From positions 1 through 39,358 of the forward strand of contig DVAB01000007.1 of NCBI GenBank assembly GCA_014189685.1: a DNA stretch of 39,358 bases, in the 5' to 3' direction. Positions 9,374 to 16,654 of this stretch are shown here, piece by piece. The stretch is from Candidatus Naiadarchaeum limnaeum (GTDB taxonomy: Archaea; Undinarchaeota; Undinarchaeia; Undinarchaeales; Naiadarchaeaceae). Each line of letters opens with the position of its first letter. Positions within the stretch are counted from its first letter, which is position 1. The notes beneath the pieces were generated by a model. That model was given only the letters and a program-made list of their open reading frames with translations, searched no databases and was not told the DNA's origin. The translations under genes were made by a program, and so were the position numbers.

Positions 9374-9766
9374 ATGACTAAACACCTTACCCCCGAACGG
9401 TGGTCTGAGCTCCTTCCTAAATTAGAGGCACTTTTTAAAAAACAAATTATTGTCTGCAGCATAGAAGATGAGAAAGGTATTGATGTTGAGACAGCAATTA
9501 TTGGAATAATCACTAGCGGTTCCTATTCTGATAAACGAAACAATATTACTTTAAACTTAAGCAACATTCAAGTTTTTCAACGCTACCCAGATAGTCGTGG
9601 CTACAGAATTTCTGGTAGAGAGGACCCTGTTGTTATAATTGAAAGAGGAACATTTCAGAAAAGCGTTTTAGATGGTAAAGATTATTTCCAAAAAGGCATT
9701 ATGGTGGTAGCGCCCTATAACACAGAGGCTTTTAATAACATAGTTGGATATTTAAGCAGGCGGTGA
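9374..9766 (+). CDS. Hypothetical protein (about 130 aa)
   Basis: ATG at 9374 preferred over TTG at 9350; same strand as the winged-helix gene. Confidence 0.65.
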   Translation: MTKHLTPERWSELLPKLEALFKKQIIVCSIEDEKGIDVETAIIGIITSGSYSDKRNNITLNLSNIQVFQRYPDSRGYRISGREDPVVIIERGTFQKSVLDGKDYFQKGIMVVAPYNTEAFNNIVGYLSRR

Positions 9767-10073
9767 AAAGTTAAATAACTCTGCAAAACACACGACCGAG
9801 ACACTATAATTAAAATTGATACATCATTCTTTAGGTAATAAAAGTACTAAAACATTGTTAAACTTTAAAATAGCATTTAATACCAATTCAATACACTAAT
9901 TTCCACCAAACCCCAAGAAAACCCTTCTTTTGCCGCGTGGAGAAGCCTACAACACTGAAAAAACCCCATCCATATTGATATAATAAACCCCCATCCAAAC
10001 TCTGCCTAAACTACTTTTGCAAGAGTTTACTGCTATGATAAGATATATAACTTTCAAAAAATAACCTATTTCT

Positions 10074-10562
10074 ATGCCAGAAGAAGTAAAAAAATCATTG
10101 CCGTCGAGAGGAATTCCAAGCAAGGAAAGCTTGTGGCTAGAGGACATTCGCAAACTAAGAGATGACTGGAAATACCATCAAAACGTGCGCTTGGAAATAG
10201 ATCAAATTCTGCACATAATCTTCCCAAAGAAGTACCAGGAAAAATATTATGAAACCGCCCTAAAGTTCATGCACTCATTATTGCAAAAGCAAGTTATGCG
10301 CGGCGCTGACCTTGGAGAGTTTTTGCGCTCAAGCAACTTCTCAAAAGCCACATTTTATAACATAATCCTGCCTCGTTTAAAGCGCGTTGGCATGATTACT
10401 ACTGAAAGGGAAGCCTTTACAGAGCAGGCCAGTGAGCGCAAATTCTACAGGAAAATAGTGCGCCCATCAACTCAATTTAGTATCTTTTTCTCCCACCTAG
10501 CGCGCGAATATGAGAGCATTGTTGAAACAGCAAAAGCCCGCTCCGGCACACAAAAAACTTAA
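10074..10562 (+). CDS. Hypothetical winged-helix-like protein
   Basis: TATA (ATATAA near 10047) about 26 nt before ATG suggests a leaderless gene; FLRSSNFSKATFYNIILPRLKRVGMITTERE resembles a wHTH. Confidence 0.65.
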   Translation: MPEEVKKSLPSRGIPSKESLWLEDIRKLRDDWKYHQNVRLEIDQILHIIFPKKYQEKYYETALKFMHSLLQKQVMRGADLGEFLRSSNFSKATFYNIILPRLKRVGMITTEREAFTEQASERKFYRKIVRPSTQFSIFFSHLAREYESIVETAKARSGTQKT

Positions 10563-10590
10563 TAATTACCTAGCTCATTTTCTCAAACCC

Positions 10591-10911
10591 ATGGAAGAAG
10601 AAAACAAAAACGGATATGGAATAGCATTTGATGATCGCGGGACAATTTATATTGGATATGCTTCCCGTGTCCAGAAAGAAATAGACGAGGTTATGGTTGG
10701 CTGGGAAAATCAAATTGTTGTTTTGGAAATTGTTGCATGGGACAAGGAAAAGAACGAGCCCAGATATAGAAAGCGCACAATGGGCGCAATTGTCGCTCCG
10801 CTGATCCATTGGGAGAAATTTGAAAATTTAGAAAAGTTTTTGCAAAAATATAACGAGCACAAACCTGATTTTGTTCGAGTTCTGAAACAAGCGAGTTTGC
10901 AAGGGTTATGA
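10591..10911 (+). CDS. Hypothetical protein ending VLKQASLQGL*
   Basis: ATG 10591 preferred over 10510; the C-terminal codons are duplicated at 11398-11433. Confidence 0.65.
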   Translation: MEEENKNGYGIAFDDRGTIYIGYASRVQKEIDEVMVGWENQIVVLEIVAWDKEKNEPRYRKRTMGAIVAPLIHWEKFENLEKFLQKYNEHKPDFVRVLKQASLQGL

Positions 10912-11378
10912 TGAACATAGACGATGAAATTCTAGCTTTGGCCGAAGGGGAAATGCGTGAATTCTTTAAAGAGAGGCTTAGTCGGGTAACGAAAGAGCGA
11001 AAAATATCAGTTTTAAAAACATTAAGAAAATATGGTAGTAACCATTGGTGGAATTCGAAAGACACAGCTTTTATTGCGAGATGGCAATTATACGAGGACA
11101 TATCTATTGTACCTATTGATATTTTCCAGGAGGGTTTAGAAGAATTATTGGGTAAAAAAGTCATGTCGCATGAATTGATTGCAAGACAAAGACTACGAAA
11201 AGAAGCAGAAGCGGCCGTAGAACAATTTGATAATGGAGTTCTACCGCGAAGAAAAAATCAAAAAGAGGTAGATAAAATAATTAAAAAAGCTATAGCAGAA
11301 CTCAGAAGAATGAAACGGAAGAGGGGCGTTATCCCTTTTGAAATAGAAAAGAATTGGGGTGAAATTGAACGGCCATAA
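10908..11378 (+). CDS. Hypothetical charged helical protein (156 aa), cargo of a putative 3'-end insertion
   Basis: Starts at ATGATG overlapping the upstream TGA; bounded by copies of the upstream gene's tail. Confidence 0.65.
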   Translation: MMNIDDEILALAEGEMREFFKERLSRVTKERKISVLKTLRKYGSNHWWNSKDTAFIARWQLYEDISIVPIDIFQEGLEELLGKKVMSHELIARQRLRKEAEAAVEQFDNGVLPRRKNQKEVDKIIKKAIAELRRMKRKRGVIPFEIEKNWGEIERP

Positions 11379-11397
11379 AATAGCCCTTACTATCATT

Positions 11398-11433
11398 TGA
11401 CTTTTAAAACAAGCGAGCCTGCAAGGACTTTAA
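11398..11433 (+). pseudogene. Displaced tail copy of ORF 10591-10911 (LLKQASLQGL*)
   Basis: AAACAAGCGAGCCTGCAAGGACT vs AAACAAGCGAGTTTGCAAGGGTT (19/23); all four differences silent in frame. Confidence 0.75.
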
Positions 11434-11480
11434 AAAGCTTTATAAACTAAGAATTATTATCCCGAAATGGGAGGGAAATT

Positions 11481-11939
11481 ATGGCATTAGAATTACCAGT
11501 TGTAAACAATGTGGCAGTTTTAGTTGCAGCTATTGTGAGCATGGTTCTAGGTGCAGTTTGGTTCTCCCCACAGATGTTTGGAAAGCAGTGGATGAAGCTA
11601 GCTATGAAAAAAATGATGCCCCCAAAAATGGGCAAACAAGCCATAGCCGCAATGAAGGAAGAAATGCAAAAGGGTATGATGAAAGGATATGCTCTTGGAT
11701 TTATTACAACACTCATTGCAGCATATGTACTAGCACTCCTTGTCGCTTGGATTCCAGGAACCGCAGGAGTTGCCCTTGACGGAGCGATGGTAGGATTCTG
11801 GGTATGGCTTTTTGTTGCAGCAGTTGCATTCAGTTCGTACATCTGGGAAAAAGAACCACTACAACTTTACTTGCTAAAAATTGGCCATGTATTAGTTACT
11901 TTTGTTGTGATGGGGGCAATTTTAGCTGCTTGGGTCTAA
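11481..11939 (+). CDS. DUF1761-like integral membrane protein
   Basis: FSPQMFGKQWMKL near the N-terminus plus four hydrophobic segments. Confidence 0.75.
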   Translation: MALELPVVNNVAVLVAAIVSMVLGAVWFSPQMFGKQWMKLAMKKMMPPKMGKQAIAAMKEEMQKGMMKGYALGFITTLIAAYVLALLVAWIPGTAGVALDGAMVGFWVWLFVAAVAFSSYIWEKEPLQLYLLKIGHVLVTFVVMGAILAAWV

Positions 11940-11946
11940 TATAGAC

Positions 11947-12079
11947 AAAATCGATACGCGCAGTCATAGCAGGATAAAGAGTTTAATCTGTGTTATATGG
12001 CCCTCTCGCGGTTTTTCGAAAAACCCTGAGTAAAATGTGAGAGATAGAATTTGTATACTCGAGTATATATTTCAAAAAT
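11947..12079. repeat. Copy B of a ~130-nt intergenic repeat, possible structured ncRNA
   Basis: Aligns gaplessly with 12311-12443 (about 90/130 identical by hand); has GGTTTTTCGAAAAACC and TATACTCGAGTATA. Confidence 0.7.
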
Positions 12080-12091
12080 TCGCCTTACTAA

Positions 12092-12208
12092 CTAGATCGC
12101 TTTCATCCTAAGTTTTTTCTGCGCCCTCATTCTGCGGCGCATTCTTTTCTTTTCCCATTTCCAGCGCATCTTTCCTTTCTTTTTCCACTTCTTCTTGCGG
12201 GTTTTCAT
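12092..12208 (-). CDS. rpl41e: Large ribosomal subunit protein eL41, with 13-aa N-terminal extension
   Basis: MKTRKKKWKKKGK-MRWKWEKKRMRRRMRAQKKLRMKAI*; the last 25 aa align with eL41 (MRxKWxKKRMRR). TATA (TTATATAAAT, 12231-12240) about 28 nt upstream of ATG 12208. Absent from the ORF track because it is short. Confidence 0.85.
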   Translation of the reverse strand: MKTRKKKWKKKGKMRWKWEKKRMRRRMRAQKKLRMKAI

Positions 12209-12310
12209 TCCACAGAGAATATATTATTTAATTTATATAACTTCTGCTCAGCGCGAAACTTAGGCGCATAGCGCAAAAGAGAAATTCCAGCCTAATTTCC
12301 AAAATTCCGT

Positions 12311-12443
12311 AAAATCAATATGCGGCGCCATACCAAACTCCCGAGTTTTTGCCGTGTGGTATAGCCCCCTCGGCCTTTCCCTCAAAACACTGAATAAAAT
12401 GTGTGAGTTATATTTTCTATACTCTAAAATATACTTTCAAAAA
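12311..12443. repeat. Copy A of the ~130-nt intergenic repeat
   Basis: See copy B; has ATACCAAAC...GTGTGGTAT hairpin. Confidence 0.7.
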
Positions 12444-12968
12444 CTACTTTTTCAGCCTATAATAAACCTCTCTCCCTTTTCTCATCTGTTCCACAACATT
12501 ATATTTTGTCAATTCACTCAATCGCATTGCTGCATATTGCCTTGAAATTTTTAATTCTTTTGCAACCTCTGCCGCGCGCATTTTTCTTCTCTCAACTAAA
12601 TTTACAATTTTTTTATCTATATCCAACATTTCTAATTCTCTATCTACTTCCTGGCGCATTTTTTCAAGCTCTGTTTTTTTCTCTTCCAGATATTTTTTAA
12701 ACTCCGAAAAGTCGCTTTTTGTTGCCTGTTCCCCCATAATCTTATGATGATCCTCCCTCAATCCCTTAAATCCACTTAACAGTGTAGATTGAATCTCCTC
12801 AACATCGCGCTGAACATTTGTCAACTGCTTGCTAAAACTTATTACCGGATCTTCAGCAATTTTTTCAGCGCTTACATATTTTTTTCTTTCCTTCTTTTTC
12901 TCAATAGTTCTCTGCATAGCGTTTTTGCGCGCTTTCTTTTTCCCAACTAAAAAATCCCAAAATGCCAT
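12444..12968 (-). CDS. Coiled-coil protein with C-terminal winged-helix DNA-binding domain
   Basis: MRAAEVAKELKISRQYAAMRLSELTKYNVVEQMRKGREVYYRLKK. Confidence 0.8.
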   Translation of the reverse strand: MAFWDFLVGKKKARKNAMQRTIEKKKERKKYVSAEKIAEDPVISFSKQLTNVQRDVEEIQSTLLSGFKGLREDHHKIMGEQATKSDFSEFKKYLEEKKTELEKMRQEVDRELEMLDIDKKIVNLVERRKMRAAEVAKELKISRQYAAMRLSELTKYNVVEQMRKGREVYYRLKK

Positions 12969-12988
12969 AATCTGTCACAATATGTAAA

Positions 12989-13037
12989 TTGACATGTCAA
13001 CTATTTAAATGTTATGTCAATTGACAAGTTGACATGT
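12989..13037. promoter_or_regulatory. Palindromic operator cluster around a TATA box
   Basis: TTGACATGTCAA (12989-13000), TGTCAATTGACA (13015-13026), TTGACATGT (13029-13037); TATTTAAAT TATA between the first two. Confidence 0.75.
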
Positions 13038-13174
13038 AGTTTACAATATATTAATACATAGCGATTTTATGTCGTATACAGAATTTGACATGGATGCGCA
13101 TGTGCATTTTTCTAAAAATTTTGCAGTAAAAAATTTATTTGAAATGAGAAAATTTTGTCAAAAGTGAGGGATAG

Positions 13175-13255
13175 TAGTATAGTGAGGTGGTGTTATTTTG
13201 GGTCGCGTGAGTGAAATGTGAGAGTTCTTAGTCTATTATAATAGTATAAAATAAG
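13175..13255. repeat. Partial/degenerate third copy (C) of the intergenic repeat
   Basis: Shares GGTGTTATtTtGG and TGAGTgAAATGTGAGAG followed by AT-rich palindrome CTATTATAATAG. Confidence 0.4.
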
Positions 13256-13271
13256 GCTATGCATATCGATT

Positions 13272-14309
13272 TTAAATCGCAGCATATTGATTTTTAGTCA
13301 GAATATTTTCGTGTGTATGAAGGATTTTTCCAAAAAATTGTTCGCAAACCCAAATGTTGGTGTGCGCATGCGAGGTAAGTTTTGAAAATTTTAATGTTGA
13401 TGCAGATCGCGAGAGGGCTAAAAAGGGAATTATCTGATCTAAGGAATGTCGGTCAATTGTCGCATCGCTTTTGAAATCCTCAATTAATGATTGCGAGGCT
13501 TCCTTTCCAACAATCTCAGCCCTTAATGTTTGCTCCCCTATTTTTGAAGCGCCCAAAATCGCTCCGCTTTGAGTTGTGAGCCATAATGTAATTGCACTTC
13601 CAATATTCTCGGCCTCTAAATATTCTGTTTTTATGTTTGGTGAGACTTGTAACTTATTAAAAATCTCTCCGCGTGCAGAAATTTTTTGCCTTTCTGCAAC
13701 TTTTTTCTGTTCTAAGTGTTTGCTAGCAATTGATAGCCCAGAAACATTCTCAAGTTTCCCCTGTTCAATTAAGTTTAACCCTTTCAATTCATTTGCCGGA
13801 TAAAAAATCGCATTAACTCTTGCCCTACCTTTTGGATAAAACCCATGTCTTTCAACTTCTAAATCAATTTTATACCCGATTTTTTCCAAAATTTTGTAAA
13901 AAACATTCTGCACAAAATCGATAGGCGGCGCCCATTTTCCATAAGTTGCACCCCCTCTAATCTCAACTTTAACCTTTTTTTCTGCTTTTAGAGCTGCAAT
14001 TTGCAAAACCTGCAGAACTAATCCAATAGACCCTGCTGTTTCTATCTCAACTTTTACCTTGTCAGAAAAATTTTTCTCAGGAAAAAACTTAATTTCTGTT
14101 GAGCCCAATTCAGCGCCTATAATTTTTCCCCCGCACAATTCAGCCGCAGCCTTTACTCCCTGCAAATGCTGTACTTTTAATCCTGGCTGGGGGCGGTTTT
14201 TTCTGACATTATAGATATAAAGTGGCTTTCCAGTAAATACACTAAGCCCAACCGCAGTTCTAACTATCGAGCCTCCACCCTCCCCATAGCTCCCATCAAT
14301 TTCTAACAT
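13272..14309 (-). CDS. rtcA: RNA 3'-terminal phosphate cyclase
   Basis: LEIDGSYGEGGGSIVRTAVGLS; RPQPGLKVQHLQGVKAAAELCGG; RGGATYGKWAPPIDFVQ. Confidence 0.95.
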   Translation of the reverse strand: MLEIDGSYGEGGGSIVRTAVGLSVFTGKPLYIYNVRKNRPQPGLKVQHLQGVKAAAELCGGKIIGAELGSTEIKFFPEKNFSDKVKVEIETAGSIGLVLQVLQIAALKAEKKVKVEIRGGATYGKWAPPIDFVQNVFYKILEKIGYKIDLEVERHGFYPKGRARVNAIFYPANELKGLNLIEQGKLENVSGLSIASKHLEQKKVAERQKISARGEIFNKLQVSPNIKTEYLEAENIGSAITLWLTTQSGAILGASKIGEQTLRAEIVGKEASQSLIEDFKSDATIDRHSLDQIIPFLALSRSASTLKFSKLTSHAHTNIWVCEQFFGKILHTHENILTKNQYAAI

Positions 14310-14371
14310 GCTCTCACACCCCCTCTTTTATAATTAATATTATATATTTGCGCTTACTATCTATTTCAACC

Positions 14372-15877
14372 ATGAAACTTTCCTTTACTTCGGATCCAGT
14401 AGAAGAGCTAAAATCAGAATGCATAGCCCTAGGCGTTTTCCAAGAGGAGCCCCTTGCCCACGAAGCAAGAAAAATCGATACTGAACTAAACGGAGCGATT
14501 TCTTCCTTAACAAGAAACAAGGAATTCAAGGCAGAATTAAACGAAACCTACCTTTTTCCCTCAATGGGCAAAATTGGAGCAAAAAGAGTTCTCTTAATTG
14601 GATTAGGGAAAAAGCAGGACTTTTCATTTGATATAACAAGACAGGCCTCTGCAAGTGCAATTCAGGCTGTCAAAAGAGCAAATCTTAACTCATACACAAG
14701 CCTTGTTTTTGGCGCAGGCGTAAAAGGCCCAACAACAGATTTAGTTCAAGCAATGTCTGAGGGCGCAGTTCTAGGAGTTTATGCTTTTGACACCTTTAAA
14801 ACAGCTGAAAAGGAAAAGCCAAAGCAGGTTGAGTCCTTAGAAATTTTTTATGCTGACAAAAAAGAAATTCCAAAATTAAAAGAATCAGCCCAGGCTGGCC
14901 AGACCTTGGCCGAAATAGTGAATTATCACAGAGAGCTTGCAAATCTACCAGCAAATATTGCCACTCCTACTTACATTGCAAACGAATCTGAGAAGCTTGG
15001 TAAGAAATATGGCTTTAAAGTTACAGTCTATGATAAAATTGGAATCCAAAAACTCGGCCTTAACGGACTCTTAGCAGTTAATTCAGGCTCAGCGCAGGAG
15101 CCACGCTTTGTTGTTCTTGAATATAAGTCAAAATCAATAAGTGGCGCCCCAATTTGTTTAGTTGGAAAAACAATTACTTTTGACTCAGGAGGGCTTAATA
15201 TAAAAACTGCAGATTACATGCAGAACATGAAATTTGACAAGTGCGGAGGGATTTCTGTTTTGGGAGCAATTTGTGCAGCCGCTGCCCTAAAACTTTCTGC
15301 CCACTTAATCGGATTAATTCCTGCAACAGAAAATATGCCTTCTGGTTCTGCGTACAAAGTTGGGGACATAATAAAAACCTGGGGCGGAAAGACAATTGAA
15401 ATCGGAAATACAGACGCTGAAGGTCGCGTTGAGCTCTCAGATGTTCTTGCATATACAAAAGAGTTCAAACCAAAAGCCATAATAGATTTGGCAACTCTAA
15501 CAGGGGCCTGTGTTGTTGCCCTAGGGGTTCAGGCAGCAGGTTTAATGGGAAATGATGCCCGCTTTTCAACAAGAATAAAGGATGCTGCTGAAAGCTCTGG
15601 AGAACGAGTATGGGAACTCCCAATGTATGATGAGTACTCTGAGCAGATAAAAAGCGAAGTTGCAGATGTAAAAAACATTGGCGATGGAAATGCAGGCGCA
15701 ATCACAGCAGCAAAATTCCTTCAAAAATTCATCCCAGAAGGAGTTCCATGGGCTCATTTGGATATTGCAGGAGTTGCCTGGACTGATAAAGGAAAATACA
15801 GACCCTATGTTGGAAAGGGCGCAACTGGGTATGGCATTCGCCTCCTAATAGAACTGTTCAAAAACTGGCGTGGTTAA
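14372..15877 (+). CDS. pepA: Leucyl aminopeptidase (M17 family)
   Basis: GKTITFDSGGLNIKTADYMQNMKFDKCGG; NTDAEGRVELSD; ATLTGACVVALG. ATG 14372 preferred to TTG 14348. Confidence 0.95.
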   Translation: MKLSFTSDPVEELKSECIALGVFQEEPLAHEARKIDTELNGAISSLTRNKEFKAELNETYLFPSMGKIGAKRVLLIGLGKKQDFSFDITRQASASAIQAVKRANLNSYTSLVFGAGVKGPTTDLVQAMSEGAVLGVYAFDTFKTAEKEKPKQVESLEIFYADKKEIPKLKESAQAGQTLAEIVNYHRELANLPANIATPTYIANESEKLGKKYGFKVTVYDKIGIQKLGLNGLLAVNSGSAQEPRFVVLEYKSKSISGAPICLVGKTITFDSGGLNIKTADYMQNMKFDKCGGISVLGAICAAAALKLSAHLIGLIPATENMPSGSAYKVGDIIKTWGGKTIEIGNTDAEGRVELSDVLAYTKEFKPKAIIDLATLTGACVVALGVQAAGLMGNDARFSTRIKDAAESSGERVWELPMYDEYSEQIKSEVADVKNIGDGNAGAITAAKFLQKFIPEGVPWAHLDIAGVAWTDKGKYRPYVGKGATGYGIRLLIELFKNWRG

Positions 15878-15964
15878 AAAGTTTTAGTTTCATATTATAA
15901 TGGTGTTTAAAAGTGGTAAAAACAGTATTTTTCAAATACTTTATCGATATGAAACGAACTTTTT
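15876..15964. terminator. Nested inverted repeat between convergent genes, probable bidirectional terminator
   Basis: AAAAAGTT(TTA)GTTTCATAT ... ATATGAAAC(G)AACTTTTT enclosing AGTATTT-TTC-AAATACT. Confidence 0.5.
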
Positions 15965-15998
15965 CGCGCACCCTTAGTTTCGAGTGGAAATCATAACC

Positions 15999-16586
15999 CT
16001 ATTCAGCTAGGCCAAGCCATTTTCTTATCACATATATAACAGCTGCTTTGAATGGCATCCTACCTTTTCTTATCTCAATCTCTTTAATTACATCATCCAA
16101 AAGATTAGTCCCCTCAATAACTTTCTTTATCTCACCTTCCTCCTTAAGTGGTAATACTCGTGCCCAAAAATCAACAAGAATAAAAATATTTTCAAGCTTT
16201 TCAACAATATCTTTTTTAATTTCATAAGACTCGGAAAAAGCAGTTAAAATAGCATCTTTTTTCTCCATAACATCCTTTTCCAAGTACTTTTTTTCTTGAA
16301 TATTCGCTATTTTTTCTCTAAATTTTCCAAAATCAAGTCCTGCTTTGTGGAGCACCTCTGTAAACTGAAGTATTTTCGTAACTTTTTCGGTCTCTATTTT
16401 TCCATCCATGAGCAATCCTATCTGCTCTTTAATTTTACCTAGTATTGCTTCTGTTTGGTCAGAATCAAGCATCTCTCTTTTAACTAGATCTCTCACTTGC
16501 TCACGAAATTTTTGTAATGCTGTATTCACCTCATCAAAAGGGTTGGCAGCGGCCTTCTTCTTAGTTCTTGCTTTTTTTGCCACCAT
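15999..16586 (-). CDS. Hypothetical helical protein (195 aa)
   Basis: Long ORF, lysine-rich N-terminus, promoter-like AT-rich upstream. Confidence 0.7.
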   Translation of the reverse strand: MVAKKARTKKKAAANPFDEVNTALQKFREQVRDLVKREMLDSDQTEAILGKIKEQIGLLMDGKIETEKVTKILQFTEVLHKAGLDFGKFREKIANIQEKKYLEKDVMEKKDAILTAFSESYEIKKDIVEKLENIFILVDFWARVLPLKEEGEIKKVIEGTNLLDDVIKEIEIRKGRMPFKAAVIYVIRKWLGLAE

Positions 16587-16654
16587 AATTAATCTGTCAT
16601 TTTTTTACCATATATAAGTTATGTTTTTAAACAATATCAACTAATAGACTTGCT

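Noticed and set aside
9041-9766. Toxin-antitoxin pair (winged-helix gene + 130-aa ORF)
   Set aside because: No recognisable toxin motif in the second protein; order and sizes alone are insufficient.
12236-12345. Minus-strand frame reading ...REFGMAPHIDFTEFWKLGWNFSFALCA*, superficially like an RtcA fragment
   Set aside because: No start context and the frame is not kept in the sister repeat copy B; most likely noncoding.
11947-12443. Copies A/B as box C/D sRNAs (CTGA followed by ATGTGAG)
   Set aside because: No proper RUGAUGA C box or correctly spaced D/D' boxes; structure differs from C/D architecture.
12989-13037. CRISPR-like or integron-like repeats in the TGACA palindrome cluster
   Set aside because: Too few copies, irregular spacing, and arrangement around TATA fits an operator.
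13915-13940. AAAATCGATAGGCGGCGCCCAT inside rtcA resembling the gene-end motif
   Set aside because: It encodes the RtcA segment WAPPIDF, so coding constraint alone explains it; not counted as a motif copy.
15860-15920. Possible fourth displaced tail after pepA (ATAATGGTGTTTAAAAGTGG vs ATAGAACTGTTCAAAAACTGG)
   Set aside because: Similarity is short and has no conserved stop or silent-substitution pattern; better explained by the inverted repeat there.
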